The notes: a model not told the origin generated them from the sequence alone. DNA of 64,000 nucleotides from Salaquimonas pukyongi (GCF_001953055.1 NZ_CP019044.1:682001-746000); one strand, 5' to 3'; positions 43,701-53,480 are shown, counted from the first letter of the stretch. Numbers and translations: made by a program.

Positions 43701-44809
43701 CTATTGTCCGGTTTCGGTTCTCAGAATCTTGATGCCAAACCCTTCCAGCCCGACATAATGGCGCTCACGCGAGGCAAGCAGGACAATCGAACGAATTCCC
43801 AGATCGCGCAAGATTTGCGCGCCAAGCCCGATTTCCAGCCATTCGTCCTTTCGGCTGCGTGCTGTATCGTGATCTTCGGCGTGACCGACGATCCCTTCTT
43901 CCTGTGGGGTATCGCGGCGCGCAACACCGACCGATCCCTCGCGCAGGTAAACCACCACGCCGCGGCCTTCCTTGCCGAATTGCTCCATGGTGTCACGCAG
44001 ATGGTTGTCCTGGCCGAACACGTCGTCAATGACCGATTCAATCTGCAGGCGGACCGGCACGTTTTCGCCGTCGCGGATGTCGCCAAAAACAAGGGCGAGA
44101 TGGTGCATCGGGTCCCATGGCGTCTTGTAGGTGTGAGCGATGGCTTCGCCCCCCAGGTCTGCACCTGTTGCTTGGCGATGCACTCGACCAGGCTTTCCTG
44201 GCGCTGCCGGTAGGCGATCAGTTCGGCAACCGAAATGGTTTTCAGTCCGTGGGTTTGAGCAAATGCGGCAACTTCACCCCCGCGCATCACCGTACCGTCC
44301 TCGTTCATCAGTTCCGAGATCACGCCGATGGGCGGCAGGTTGACAAGGCGGCACAGATCGACGGCAGCCTCGGTATGGCCCGAACGCATCAGCACACCAC
44401 CTTCCTTGGCAACCAGCGGAAAGATGTGGCCGGGCCGTACGAAATCGCCGGCCCCGGCATTTGGATTGGCAAGGGCCCGGCAGGTCGATGTGCGCTCTTC
44501 TGCGGATATTCCGGTTGTCGTGTCATGGCGGTAATCGACCGACACCGTAAAGGCGGTGGCATGCGGTGCGTCGTTTTCGGCCACCATCGGCGCAAGGTTC
44601 AGCCGCTTGGCGTCGGCAAAGGTCATCGGTGCGCAGACAATGCCGGAGGTGTGGCGGATGATGAACGCCATTTTCTCGGCGGTGCAGTGAACGGCGGCGA
44701 CGATCAGGTCGCCCTCGTTTTCTCGGTCATCGTCATCGGTGACGACAACGATTTCGCCGGCCTCGAACGCACGCAGCGCGTCAGCAACTTTTACCTGGTC
44801 GAATGCCAT
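43701..44809 (-). CDS. ribB: RibB (DHBP synthase) with cyclohydrolase II-like domain, frameshifted
   Basis: Start ATG 44809 (MAFDQVKVADAL). The N-terminal half is a complete 3,4-dihydroxy-2-butanone 4-phosphate synthase, with DDDDRENEGDL, CAPMTFADAKRL and GVLMRSGHTEAAVDL. It makes the four-carbon unit of riboflavin. After about 220 residues the frame breaks at six C's on the plus strand (44149-44154). Unshifted, translation runs on to 43721 as nonsense. One base more, or a -1 slip there, joins it to a cyclohydrolase II-like domain ending at 43701 (HTYKTPWDPMHHLALVFGDIRDG...). That domain lacks the three zinc cysteines (it reads ESVIDDVFGQDNHLR), as in RibBX-type proteins, so only RibB activity is expected. 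Confidence 0.85.
44149..44154 (-). other. Homopolymer frameshift site in ribB
   Basis: On the coding strand the sequence reads ACC TGG GGG GCG with a run of six G. Seven G, or a -1 slip, would give ACC TGG GGG GGC GAA GCC ATC and keep the normal domain fusion. Either a base-calling error, a real one-base deletion, or programmed slippage. Confidence 0.75.
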
Positions 44810-44835
44810 GCATGTTTCTTTCTGAAAACCGTGTC

Positions 44836-45933
44836 CTACACGCGGCCTGTCTGGCCGCGGTGTAACAGATAATGATCGGCGATGGCGCATGCCACCATCG
44901 CTTCGCCGATGGGGACAGCTCTTATGCCCACACAAGGGTCGTGGCGCCCTTTTGTGACGACATCCACTTCTTCGCCGCTGGCGGTGACGCCCTTGACCGG
45001 GCTCATGATGGAAGATGTGGGCTTGACGGCAAAGCGGGCAACCACCGGCTGGCCGGTGGAAATGCCGCCAAGAATGCCGCCGGCATTGTTTGACAGGAAC
45101 TGTACCTGTCCGTCATTACCCATGCGCATCTCGTCGGCATTTTCGCTGCCGGTAATGCGTGCGGCTTCAAACCCGTTGCCGATCTCCACCCCCTTTACGG
45201 CATTGATCGACATCAGCCCGGAAGCGATGTCCTGGTCGAGCTTTGCATAAACTGGTGCGCCTAATCCGGCGGGAACGCCGGTAGCGGCGATCTCGATCAC
45301 ACCGCCCACGGAGTTCAGGCTTTTGCGGATGTCATCAAGATAGGCATCCCATTCTTCTGCCGCGTTTGCATCGGGGCAGAAAAAGGCGTTCCGGCGCACT
45401 TCATCCCAGTCCCATTTTGACCGGTCGATGGTCTTTTCGCCAATGGCGACCATGGCGCCGCGTACGGTAAGGCCGGGCACAACCCGCTTGGCAAGGGCGC
45501 CGGCAGCAACCCGTGCTGCCGTTTCGCGCGCAGACGAGCGCCCGCCGCCGCGATAGTCGCGAATGCCGTATTTGATGTCATAGGTAAAATCGGCATGGCC
45601 CGGGCGGTAGCGGTCCTTGATATCCGAATAATCCTTGGAGCGTTGGTCAGTGTTCCAGATTGCCATTGAAATCGGCGTGCCGGTGGTAATCAGCACGTCC
45701 GGCTCGTCTTCTGCTTCCAGAACCCCGGAAAGTAGTTCGACCTGATCGTCTTCCTTGCGCTGGGTGGTGTGCCTGGACTGGCCAGGTTTTCGGCGGTCGA
45801 GATCAGCCTGAATGTCGGCCAGCTTGAAGCGAATGCTCGGCGGGCAGCCATCTACCACGCAGCCAATGCCCCGTCCGTGGCTCTCGCCCCAGGTCGTAAC
45901 CCTGAAAAGATGACCGAACGTATTGTGTGACAT
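44836..45933 (-). CDS. aroC: Chorismate synthase
   Basis: Converts EPSP to chorismate with reduced FMN, the last common step of aromatic amino acid synthesis. 365 residues starting [20 protein letters not shown] at 45933. Other signatures are [51 protein letters not shown] and the late [18 protein letters not shown] at 45966 would add eleven atypical residues. Flanked by ribB, 26 bases downstream, so probably one transcript. Confidence 0.97.
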   Translation of the reverse strand: MSHNTFGHLFRVTTWGESHGRGIGCVVDGCPPSIRFKLADIQADLDRRKPGQSRHTTQRKEDDQVELLSGVLEAEDEPDVLITTGTPISMAIWNTDQRSKDYSDIKDRYRPGHADFTYDIKYGIRDYRGGGRSSARETAARVAAGALAKRVVPGLTVRGAMVAIGEKTIDRSKWDWDEVRRNAFFCPDANAAEEWDAYLDDIRKSLNSVGGVIEIAATGVPAGLGAPVYAKLDQDIASGLMSINAVKGVEIGNGFEAARITGSENADEMRMGNDGQVQFLSNNAGGILGGISTGQPVVARFAVKPTSSIMSPVKGVTASGEEVDVVTKGRHDPCVGIRAVPIGEAMVACAIADHYLLHRGQTGRV

Positions 45934-46059
45934 GGCTGCTCTTGGAAGGGCCGTTTGCTCCGGCAATTGTGAAAAAACTTGTATGGAGGAAAGAACAGGG
46001 GGTCAATGGCGCGGCACGATGGCCGGCCGCTTCTGCGCTTTCTCAATCGGTATAATTCA

Positions 46060-47118
46060 TCACGCAGAATAGAACGCACCCGTCGGCGTCTTCAGGAAAT
46101 CCGCCAGAACGATGTCTTCCTGTTTGAGGAAGCCCTGGCCCGGCAGTTTCCCGGCCCGGACCATTTCGATAACCGCCACCACCGATCCGGCCGTCGTCCA
46201 GGCGATCGCCGTGCGCTGTTCGCCGGCCACCTCCATCGGGCGGTAGGCGCGCACGAACTCGCGGCGCTGCAGCCGTCCGTCAACCGTTCCTTCCGAAGCA
46301 ACGTGGACGTAGACGACATCGTCGTTCACCGGCGGCTTGGCATGAACGAGAATTTCGCCCGCTTCGTCCCGGCGCTCGCGCATCAACAGTTCATGGAAAA
46401 AGAAGTTCATCAGCTTGGCATGGCCGGGATAGCGCATCGTCTTGTAGTCGATGTTCGCGACCTTGCCCAAATAGGTATCGCACATCGTGCCGAGACCGCC
46501 GGAAGTGGTAAAGGCTTCCAGCCTGACGCCGTCGATATAGATGTTCTCCAGCCATTCCATGGCCGAGACCCATTTGCGCTCGCCGTCTTCGATCACCTCG
46601 CAGTCGTTGATATACTCGTTGACGACACCTTCCGGCGACCAGTTGAAGGCATAGCCCATCAGCCCGGTCGGGTTTTGCGGCAGGGCACCCACTCGCATGC
46701 GGCAACTGCGGCATTCGTCCAGTTCACCGATCAGGCTTGCACCAACAATGCCCACAAAGCCCGGCGCCAGCCCGCATTGCGGTGCCATCAGCCCCTTGGC
46801 AGTCTGCGCCAGTTCGATAATCCGCTTGGTGGTCGGAACGTCCTCGGTAAGATCGAAATAGTGAATGCCGGCCTTGTGGGCAATTTCGGCGATCTGGACG
46901 TTCAGGTGATAGGGCAGGCAGGAAAGCACCGCATCCTGCGCGGCAAGTTCTGCGGCCAGGTCATCGGCGGAGTTCAGATCCAGTTGCTTGACGGTAAAGG
47001 GCAGGGGTTTGGAAACCGCTCTAAGGTCGATCCCCACCACCTGAAAGCCCGACTGGTGCAGGAGTTCGGCTGCAAGCGTTCCCACCTTGCCCAGGCCAAG
47101 TACCGCAATCTTTTTCAT
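46060..47118 (-). CDS. Saccharopine dehydrogenase-like protein
   Basis: 352 residues: an N-terminal Rossmann fold (KIAVLGLGKVGTLAAELL) and a central saccharopine dehydrogenase region (DAVLSCLPYHLNVQIAEIAHKAGIHYFDLTED, CGLAPGFVGIVGASLI). It may be an NAD(P)-dependent enzyme of lysine or carboxynorspermidine type, substrate unknown. AAGGAGACACC precedes the start. It follows the histidine phosphatase by 9 bases. In many Rhizobiales fabI-phosphatase-aroC are neighbours without this gene, so it may be an insertion in that block. Confidence 0.88.
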   Translation of the reverse strand: MKKIAVLGLGKVGTLAAELLHQSGFQVVGIDLRAVSKPLPFTVKQLDLNSADDLAAELAAQDAVLSCLPYHLNVQIAEIAHKAGIHYFDLTEDVPTTKRIIELAQTAKGLMAPQCGLAPGFVGIVGASLIGELDECRSCRMRVGALPQNPTGLMGYAFNWSPEGVVNEYINDCEVIEDGERKWVSAMEWLENIYIDGVRLEAFTTSGGLGTMCDTYLGKVANIDYKTMRYPGHAKLMNFFFHELLMRERRDEAGEILVHAKPPVNDDVVYVHVASEGTVDGRLQRREFVRAYRPMEVAGEQRTAIAWTTAGSVVAVIEMVRAGKLPGQGFLKQEDIVLADFLKTPTGAFYSA

Positions 47119-47127
47119 GGTGTCTCC

Positions 47128-47712
47128 TTAAAAAATCTCTTCTTCGTCGTTTTCAAACCGGAACACCTTGTCCTGGGGAAAGGTGTAATGAGCGGCCGTT
47201 TCGCGGGGTGCGCCGGCCAGATGGTTTCGAACCGTGCGCCCCACTGCGCCATGAGCGACGACCACGGCTGGCCCATCGAGCGCATCGAAGAACGGGGCGA
47301 TCCGCCGTGCCACCATGGCCAGGCTCTCGCCCGCCGGCGGCGTGAAGTTCCAGCGGTCGCGCTGGCGCGATGCCATCAGTTCCGGGCGATCCCGTTCGAT
47401 GTCCGAGATTGCCATGCCTTCCAGTTCGCCATAGGAGGCTTCGATCAGCCGGTCCTCGATGCGGTAGTCTTCTGGCGGCAGGCCCATCGCCTTGCGGATG
47501 ATTTCCATTGTTTCGCGCGCGCGTCCAAGCGGGCTTGAATAAAACGCGAAGCGGTCCGGATCGCCAATCGCTTCGGCAAGCTTGCGGCCATTGTCACGTG
47601 CCTGCTGCCTGCCGGTATCGTTTAGGGGGATGTCGCGCTGGCCCTGAAAGCGGAATTGGGCATTCCAGTCGGTCTGGCCATGCCGGACATAATAGATTAC
47701 GGGCCGGAGCAT
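47128..47712 (-). CDS. Histidine phosphatase family protein
   Basis: 194 residues of the phosphoglycerate mutase-like fold. The catalytic RHG motif is YVRHGQTDWN at residues 8-17, the second histidine is in VVVAHGAVGR, and the Glu in RLIEASYGELEG is also conserved. Probably a phosphatase rather than a glycolytic mutase, judging by length. It sits 36 bases after fabI and 9 bases before the saccharopine dehydrogenase-like gene. Confidence 0.9.
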   Translation of the reverse strand: MLRPVIYYVRHGQTDWNAQFRFQGQRDIPLNDTGRQQARDNGRKLAEAIGDPDRFAFYSSPLGRARETMEIIRKAMGLPPEDYRIEDRLIEASYGELEGMAISDIERDRPELMASRQRDRWNFTPPAGESLAMVARRIAPFFDALDGPAVVVAHGAVGRTVRNHLAGAPRETAAHYTFPQDKVFRFENDEEEIF

Positions 47713-47748
47713 CGCTTTTCCTGGCTGTGAAAACGGCGGTTGTTGCGC

Positions 47749-48570
47749 TCAGTTATCCTTGACGACAGAAATGTCCGGCGCATCGACGGCCTTCATGCCG
47801 ACCGTGTGGTAGCCCGAATCCACATGCAGCACTTCACCCGTGGAGCCGCGTCCCAGATCGGACAGAAGAAATAGCGCGGCATCGCCCACTTCCTCGATGG
47901 TCGTGGTGCGCTTGAGCGGTGAATTGTATTCGTTCCATTTCAGGATGTAGCGGAAGTCGCCAATGCCCGAGGCCGCCAGCGTCTTGATCGGCCCCGCCGA
48001 GATCGCGTTGACGCGGATGTTCTGGCCGCCAAGATCGACCGCCAGATAGCGCACGCTTGCTTCCAGTGCTGCCTTGGCAACGCCCATGACATTGTAGTGC
48101 GGCATGACCTTTTCTGCGCCGTAATAGGTCAGTGTCAGCATAGAGCCGCCATCGGGCATGAGCTTTTCCGCCCGTTGTGCCAGCGCGGTGAACGAAAAGA
48201 CGGAAATGTCCATCGTCATGCGGAAATTGCCCGGGCTGGTGTCCACATATCGGCCGGTCAGCTCGTTCTTGTCGGAAAATCCGATGGCATGGACCAGAAA
48301 GTCGATCTTGCCCCATTTTTCCGCGATGGCCTCAAACACCGCATCCATGCTCGCTTCCTCGGAAACGTCGCATTCGCCGGCAACCCAAGCGCCCAGTTCG
48401 TCAGCCAGTGGCACGACCCGCTTGGCCAGCGCCTCGCCCTGATAGGTGAGGGCGATTTCCGCCCCTGCATCGGCACAGGCCTTGGCAATGCCCCAGGCAA
48501 TCGAACGGGTGTTGGCGAGCCCCAAAATGAGGCCCCGCTTGCCCGCCATCAATCCACGGGTATCCGGCAT
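47749..48570 (-). CDS. fabI: Enoyl-[acyl-carrier-protein] reductase (NADH)
   Basis: Reduces the double bond in each fatty acid elongation round. 273-residue short-chain dehydrogenase variant with the FabI-specific start GKRGLILGLANTRSIAWGIA. The catalytic Tyr and Lys are in YNVMGVAK, and the end carries VDSGYHTVGM. It is the usual target of triclosan-like inhibitors in the family. Lies 106 bases downstream of the DnaJ-like gene. Confidence 0.96.
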   Translation of the reverse strand: MPDTRGLMAGKRGLILGLANTRSIAWGIAKACADAGAEIALTYQGEALAKRVVPLADELGAWVAGECDVSEEASMDAVFEAIAEKWGKIDFLVHAIGFSDKNELTGRYVDTSPGNFRMTMDISVFSFTALAQRAEKLMPDGGSMLTLTYYGAEKVMPHYNVMGVAKAALEASVRYLAVDLGGQNIRVNAISAGPIKTLAASGIGDFRYILKWNEYNSPLKRTTTIEEVGDAALFLLSDLGRGSTGEVLHVDSGYHTVGMKAVDAPDISVVKDN

Positions 48571-48676
48571 GGTGTTTTCTCCGAACTAAACGGTACGCTG
48601 ACCGCGCCGGATATGACACAGGGCAGGAAAGGCCGCAAGCGTGGCGAACGGGCAATTACCCGTCCGCCCGTGAACA

Positions 48677-49669
48677 TCAGGTGGGGTTTTTCGCTTTCAG
48701 CAGCTCGGCCAGCATTGGGTCGGGATCGTCCGGCAGCATCACAACCGCCGTCAGCTTCAGATCGCCAGTGCCGTTTTTCTGTGGCAGGCCGCGGCCGGGA
48801 ATACGGAATACCTTGCCGGAATTCGTCCACGGCGGCACTTTGAGCGATACCTTGCCGTCCAGGGTTCTCACTGAAACCGTTCCGCCCAGCACAGCAATGT
48901 TGAGCGGTATGCGCAACTCGCCGCGCAGGTCGCTTCCGTCAACGCGGAATTCGCTGTGCGGTTTGAAGTTCAGCGTTACCAGCACGTCTCCGGCAGCCTG
49001 GCCGGGCCCGGCTTTCGCCTTGCCTTTGAGGCGGATGACCTGTCCGTCCTTTGCGCCGGCGGGAAGCGATGCCGAAATCCGGCTGCCGTCGGGCAGCATG
49101 ACCGTCGTTTTGCCGCGTGCCAGATCATCGATGGTGACCGGCGTTCTGATTTTCACGTCGGCGCCCTTGCGTGCCTGTGCCCCTGGTCCAAATGGACTTC
49201 CCGCACCCTGACCAGGCCCCATTCTGGCGCCTGGGCGGGCATTGGGTCCTGCACCGCCGCGGGCACCGCCAAACGCCTGGCCGAACAGTTCGCTGATAAT
49301 GTCTTCTGCCCCGGCAAAGCCGCCGGTTCCGCCAAAGGGATGGCCGCCAGCCTGTCCGCCTGTCTGGCCAAAGGGCGAACCCTGGCCCCGCTGGCCTCCA
49401 CCTGGATGAAAGCCGCCGAAGCCGGCAAAGGTTTCCTTGCCCTCGGCGTCGATCTCGCCGCGGTCGAACTGGCCACGCTTCTTCTTGTCGCCAAGAATGT
49501 CATAGGCTTGGCCGATCTCGGCGAATTTTTCCTTCGCCCTGGGATTTTCCTTGTTCTGATCGGGGTGCCATTTCTTTGCAAGCTTGCGGTATGCCTTCTT
49601 GATTTCCGCTTCGCTTGCCGTTTTCGCGACCCCCAGAACCGTATATGGGTCTCTCACGGTCTTCCTCAC
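48677..49669 (-). CDS. DnaJ/CbpA-like co-chaperone
   Basis: 330 residues: an N-terminal J domain (residues 3-70) with the HPD motif in KWHPDQNKEN, a long glycine-rich linker (residues about 80-170), then two beta-rich substrate-binding domains without a zinc finger. This makes it CbpA type rather than DnaJ type. It stimulates DnaK ATPase and delivers clients. The position beside fabI and pdxH is usual in this group. The only clear start is ATG 49669. Confidence 0.9.
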   Translation of the reverse strand: MRKTVRDPYTVLGVAKTASEAEIKKAYRKLAKKWHPDQNKENPRAKEKFAEIGQAYDILGDKKKRGQFDRGEIDAEGKETFAGFGGFHPGGGQRGQGSPFGQTGGQAGGHPFGGTGGFAGAEDIISELFGQAFGGARGGAGPNARPGARMGPGQGAGSPFGPGAQARKGADVKIRTPVTIDDLARGKTTVMLPDGSRISASLPAGAKDGQVIRLKGKAKAGPGQAAGDVLVTLNFKPHSEFRVDGSDLRGELRIPLNIAVLGGTVSVRTLDGKVSLKVPPWTNSGKVFRIPGRGLPQKNGTGDLKLTAVVMLPDDPDPMLAELLKAKNPT

Positions 49670-49781
49670 GCGATGTTTTGTGAGCCCGTCATGCGTTGAA
49701 CGCGATCAAACGGGCAATCATGGTTGTGTTGGCTGAAATATGGGGGGTAAAGGCGCGATTTTCCAGTGGTTTCGCGCGTTA

Positions 49782-50285
49782 TCAGCTTGCGCCGTCGCGC
49801 AGGAACCATGACAGAACCCAAAGGCCCTTTTTCAGTTCGCAGGTTTCGCCATTGTACAGCGAAATGCCCATGAAACTGTCCACGGTGGTGCGGAACTTCT
49901 TGCAGGACTGCCCGTGGCTGCCGACAAACTGGTCGATCGCGGTGATCGTGCCGCTGCTGCCGGTTTCAGGATTGCTCCAAGCCAGAAGATGGGTATCTGC
50001 GTTGCTCGATTGAGCCTGCGCCACCGCCATTTTGATGGTTTCGGCGTCGCGAGGGTCGACACCTTGTGCCTCAACAGGCTTGGTGACGGAACTGGTGATG
50101 ATTTCAGGATCGCTTTCAAGCGCGGCAAAGGGCTTGTTCAGGGCGCAGCCGGTAGCGAGCACAGCAGCCAGCGCAAGGCAGGCAAGGCGTGCCGCCGGCT
50201 GATGAAATCCTGCTTGAAACCCGTCACGTTTCCGGCCTATTCCGGAGCGGAAAGGCGGTCTTCCGCTATGCATGTGCTGCCCCAC
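49782..50285 (-). CDS. Lipoprotein, RT0821/Lpp0805-like surface protein
   Basis: 167 residues with a lipobox LATGC at about residues 43-47, so a lipid-anchored mature protein of about 120 residues. The C-terminal domain (GTITAIDQFVGSHGQSCKKFRTTVDSFMGISLYNGETCELKKG) fits the RT0821/Lpp0805 family of surface proteins related to the 17-kDa antigen of Rickettsia. The frame starts with GTG at 50285, and ATG at 50273 (MHSGRPPF) is equally possible. Divergent from pdxH, 113 bases upstream of the DnaJ-like gene. Confidence 0.78.
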   Translation of the reverse strand: MGQHMHSGRPPFRSGIGRKRDGFQAGFHQPAARLACLALAAVLATGCALNKPFAALESDPEIITSSVTKPVEAQGVDPRDAETIKMAVAQAQSSNADTHLLAWSNPETGSSGTITAIDQFVGSHGQSCKKFRTTVDSFMGISLYNGETCELKKGLWVLSWFLRDGAS

Positions 50286-50383
50286 GCGATACTCTGATTT
50301 AAGGCGATGGCCTAGTTTGCGCTGATCGTATTAAGGAAAGGTAACGACTTCGCGGCCAAATGCGGCAAGGGAAAGGTATTTTG

Positions 50384-50992
50384 ATGGCAAATTCGCGCAA
50401 TATGGCTGAAAGCAGCGAACCGTTCAGGCAATTTGCCGAATGGCTGGCGCTGGCGGAAAAGAGCGAGCCCAATGATCCGACAGCCATGTCGCTTGCCACG
50501 GTTGATGCCCAGGGCATGCCCAATGTGCGCATGGTGCTGATGCGGCGCTGGGACGAGCGGGGCATTGTCTTCTTTACCAATTTCGAAAGCCAGAAAGGCA
50601 GCGAACTTCAGGCAAGCGGCAAGGCAGCTGCCAATTTCCACTGGAAATCGCAACGCAAACAGGTGCGCTTTCGCGGCCCCGTGGAGGTGGTCAGCGACGC
50701 GGAGGCCGATGAGTATTTCTTCTCCAGGCCGCGCGGCAGCCGTATCGGCGCTCACGCTTCCAAACAGTCGCGTCCGCTGGAAAGCCGTTTCGCGCTGGAA
50801 AAGGCGGTGGCCGTCTGGTCGGCGAAATTCGGCGTTGGCGAGGTGCCAAGGCCCGGCTATTGGTCCGGGTTCCGCATCAAGCCGGTTTCCATCGAATTCT
50901 GGTCGGATGGCCAGTTCCGCCTGCACGACCGTGTCCGCTTTGACCGCGATGAACCTGAAGGCGATTGGCAGGTGTCGCGGCTGTATCCGTAG
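50384..50992 (+). CDS. pdxH: Pyridoxamine 5'-phosphate oxidase
   Basis: FMN enzyme that makes pyridoxal 5'-phosphate. 202 residues from ATG 50384 ([15 protein letters not shown] 8 bases before). Motifs: [21 protein letters not shown] for FMN binding, [14 protein letters not shown], and the signature near the C terminus [19 protein letters not shown]. Cytoplasmic. Convergent with the MOSC gene. A small hairpin CCGGGT/ACCCGG (50997-51020) lies between them. Confidence 0.95.
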   Translation: MANSRNMAESSEPFRQFAEWLALAEKSEPNDPTAMSLATVDAQGMPNVRMVLMRRWDERGIVFFTNFESQKGSELQASGKAAANFHWKSQRKQVRFRGPVEVVSDAEADEYFFSRPRGSRIGAHASKQSRPLESRFALEKAVAVWSAKFGVGEVPRPGYWSGFRIKPVSIEFWSDGQFRLHDRVRFDRDEPEGDWQVSRLYP

Positions 50993-51001
50993 GGGACCGG
51001 G

Positions 51002-51541
51002 TTAGACTTTCTCTACCCGGGCGCCGTTTTCCAGCACGCCGTCCTCGACGATTTCGCACAATATGCCGCGCAGCCGCAGTTCGGGACTGGCCCGCACCCA
51101 GTCCAGCGCATCCGCGCCATAGCGCGCCTTCCACTTGGTGCAGGCATTGTTCCAGACATCGGAAACCCGCAGCATGGCACTGCCGGCGCGCAGTAAAGTG
51201 CCGGCCGGAAGGTTTTCTTCGCTCATCGTCATGTCGGCAATGAACGTATCGCCCGGGTGAACGGTGTCCTCGCCTTCCTTCCACACAAGATCAAGCACCC
51301 GGCGCTGCAGCACGCAAACCTGAATGCGCGGATCGGGTGAGCCATCCTCCATCCTCATCCAGGGATGTTTCGTCCACCGGCAGTTCTCAACGCCACCTGA
51401 CCGGGTAACCGTCAACCGGTCGGTAAAATTGCGCTTGCCGAAATCCGGCCGGTTGCACAGCATTTCAATGGTTGCGCCATCGCGTGGTGCCGCGTTGACA
51501 TGGCTGGTGGCGGCTTCAAGCGTTGCCCGGTCGGGTTTCAT
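51002..51541 (-). CDS. MOSC domain-containing protein
   Basis: 179 residues. A MOSC (molybdenum cofactor sulfurase C-terminal) domain covers most of it, with the conserved cysteine in NNACTKWKARYG. Such proteins (YiiM/YuaD type) may handle sulfur or bind molybdenum cofactor, exact role unknown. It follows the HAD gene by 19 bases. The moaB gene at 8590-9138 shows that cofactor synthesis exists in the organism. Confidence 0.84.
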   Translation of the reverse strand: MKPDRATLEAATSHVNAAPRDGATIEMLCNRPDFGKRNFTDRLTVTRSGGVENCRWTKHPWMRMEDGSPDPRIQVCVLQRRVLDLVWKEGEDTVHPGDTFIADMTMSEENLPAGTLLRAGSAMLRVSDVWNNACTKWKARYGADALDWVRASPELRLRGILCEIVEDGVLENGARVEKV

Positions 51542-51560
51542 GGCAGGTTTTCCGTCTCAA

Positions 51561-52259
51561 TCATTTTCCGGCGTCAAGGACCCTGGAAAGGCCGGAGAGA
51601 TCCTCGATGCGCCGGTACCGTTCAGCCCCTTCGGGCTCTTCGGCAAGTTCCAGTTCCCAGGTCAGTTCATGGGGTACGTACACGCCCCAGGCGCCTGCTT
51701 CAAGCGCCGGAACGACGTCGGATTTCAGCGAATTGCCGACCATCATCGCAGCTCCAACGCCGCCTTCGAGCGGATCGAAAATGCGGCGATAGGTTTCGGC
51801 CGTCTTTTCCGAAACCACCTCGACCAGATCGAAAAGCTCGCCCAGGCCCGATTGTGCCAGCTTGCGCTCTTGGTCAAACAGATCGCCCTTGGTGATCAGG
51901 GCAATGGTGTAACCGTCAGCAAGCGTCTCCAGCGTCTCAGCCACATGGGGCAGCAGTTCCACCGGGCTTGCCATCATGTCGCGCCCGGCATCGACGATCT
52001 GCTGGATGACCGATGCCGGCACCCGGCCGTCGGTCACCTCGATGGCGGTTTCGATCATCGATAGGGTAAAGCTCTTAACGCCATAGCCGAAATGCTTGAT
52101 GTTTCGTTTTTCCGCTTCGAGGATGCGCCGGGACAGATGGTCCGGCTCGGCATGGTCGGCCAGCAGCATTTTGAAATGATGCTGGGTCAGCTGGAAATAC
52201 TGTTCGGTATGCCACAGCGTGTCATCGGCATCGAAGGCGATGGTTTTGAGATGGTTCAT
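51561..52259 (-). CDS. HAD family hydrolase
   Basis: 232 residues with the HAD motif I FDADDTLW (nucleophile Asp at residue 10), motif II in IALITKGD and motif IV in MVGNSLKSDVVPALEAG. A helical cap lies between motifs I and II. Family members act on phosphate monoesters, substrate unknown. Its gene lies 20 bases after fic and 19 bases before the MOSC gene, all on the minus strand. Confidence 0.88.
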   Translation of the reverse strand: MNHLKTIAFDADDTLWHTEQYFQLTQHHFKMLLADHAEPDHLSRRILEAEKRNIKHFGYGVKSFTLSMIETAIEVTDGRVPASVIQQIVDAGRDMMASPVELLPHVAETLETLADGYTIALITKGDLFDQERKLAQSGLGELFDLVEVVSEKTAETYRRIFDPLEGGVGAAMMVGNSLKSDVVPALEAGAWGVYVPHELTWELELAEEPEGAERYRRIEDLSGLSRVLDAGK

Positions 52260-52279
52260 GAAGTGAATTCAATCAGATG

Positions 52280-53455
52280 TTAAATTTCGTCCACAAAATC
52301 TGGATCCGTTGCGCGCAGCACTTCCATGCAGATGTATTGCCGGGGTTGACTGGTGAAGTCGAGTTCTCGAAGAATTCCGAGCGTTGTCATGCGGTCAACA
52401 GTGTTCTTCGCGGCGGCATAGGTGACACCCATATGGTTGGCTGCCTCCGGGATGGAGATTACCGGCGACACAAACATTTGGTCGGCCAGGCTCAGATTTC
52501 GAGCAGACATGCCAATCTCTGCCATACGGCTGCGAAACCGGTCCCGCAATGCGATGAGTCGCTCGATCGTCTTGTTTGAGTTACTGCAGGCATCGACAAT
52601 AGCAGACAGAAAAAAGTTCAACCATTGATCCCAATCGCCGGTTTTGGAAACTGTGAGCATGCTGTCGACATACTCTTCCTTTTTTCCTTCCACTACCGGA
52701 CTTATAAACAGCAACGGTTTCTCCAAAACGCCTTTTGCCATGAGATGGATCGGGATCAGGATGCGTCCCACACGGCCGTTTCCATCACTGAAAGGGTGAA
52801 TGGTCTCGAATTGATAGTGTATCAGCGCGGCGTCAATTAATGGAGATATGCCGCCACTTTCCTCCCGGTTTAGATATCGCTCAAGATCGGCCATCGCATC
52901 CTCAGCCTCTTTTGGCGGCGGCGGTACGAAGCGCGCATCCTTCATTTGCCGCCCACTGCCGCCGATAAAGTTCTGACTGTTTTTATATTCGCCCGGGCGC
53001 TGATTGGCTCCCCGTTTCTTTTGCACATTTTGCAGCAGTTTTTCATGGATACCTTTGATCAGGCGTCCAGATAGCGGTAGTTCGTCCAGCTTGTCCTGTG
53101 CGTAGTTGAATGCACGAATGTAGTTACGTACTTCAATTGCGGGCGGATCGACGTATTTCTCTTCATCAGCTTCCGCCAGAACCAGCGCATTGGCGGTGGT
53201 GTAAGTACCTTCCATATCAGAAGAACGCAGTGCTTCCTGCCGCTGCAGAGGGTTAATCACAAGATAGGGGTTCTCAAGCTGTTGTCCGGCTTTGTTCAAT
53301 TCCCCGATTGCCATTGCGGCTTTCTCAAAGGCTTCCATGATTGCGGGGTAATTGATTGCAGGTGGGAGAGAATTTGGCACAAATGCCATTTGGCCTTCGA
53401 CGGTGGGGATTATAGTGCCGCTGGAAGATCCTATAAACTCATCGGGGTTCATCAT
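52280..53455 (-). CDS. Fic family protein with winged-helix C terminus
   Basis: 391 residues. Fic_N region, then the Fic core with HPFSDGNGRVGR (catalytic His220), which transfers AMP to target proteins. The inhibitory motif SSDMEG (78-83, S/T-x3-E-G/N) is in the N-terminal part, making it a class II Fic whose Glu82 blocks ATP until relieved. A helix-turn-helix near 330-375 (ISIPEAANHMGVTYAAAKNTVDRM) suggests DNA binding and autoregulation. Base composition is somewhat more AT-rich than its neighbours, and an inverted repeat covers its promoter. No separate antitoxin gene is visible. Confidence 0.9.
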   Translation of the reverse strand: MMNPDEFIGSSSGTIIPTVEGQMAFVPNSLPPAINYPAIMEAFEKAAMAIGELNKAGQQLENPYLVINPLQRQEALRSSDMEGTYTTANALVLAEADEEKYVDPPAIEVRNYIRAFNYAQDKLDELPLSGRLIKGIHEKLLQNVQKKRGANQRPGEYKNSQNFIGGSGRQMKDARFVPPPPKEAEDAMADLERYLNREESGGISPLIDAALIHYQFETIHPFSDGNGRVGRILIPIHLMAKGVLEKPLLFISPVVEGKKEEYVDSMLTVSKTGDWDQWLNFFLSAIVDACSNSNKTIERLIALRDRFRSRMAEIGMSARNLSLADQMFVSPVISIPEAANHMGVTYAAAKNTVDRMTTLGILRELDFTSQPRQYICMEVLRATDPDFVDEI

Positions 53456-53480
53456 AGGGGCCTATCATCTGCGGTCTTAG

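Noticed and set aside
45979-47538. 519-codon open frame on the plus strand
   Set aside because: Antisense to the saccharopine dehydrogenase-like and phosphatase genes, both clearly recognised. No family likeness.
52280-53455. Fic as part of a two-gene toxin-antitoxin system
   Set aside because: No small antitoxin gene adjoins it. The inhibitory SxxxEG motif is within the same protein (class II).
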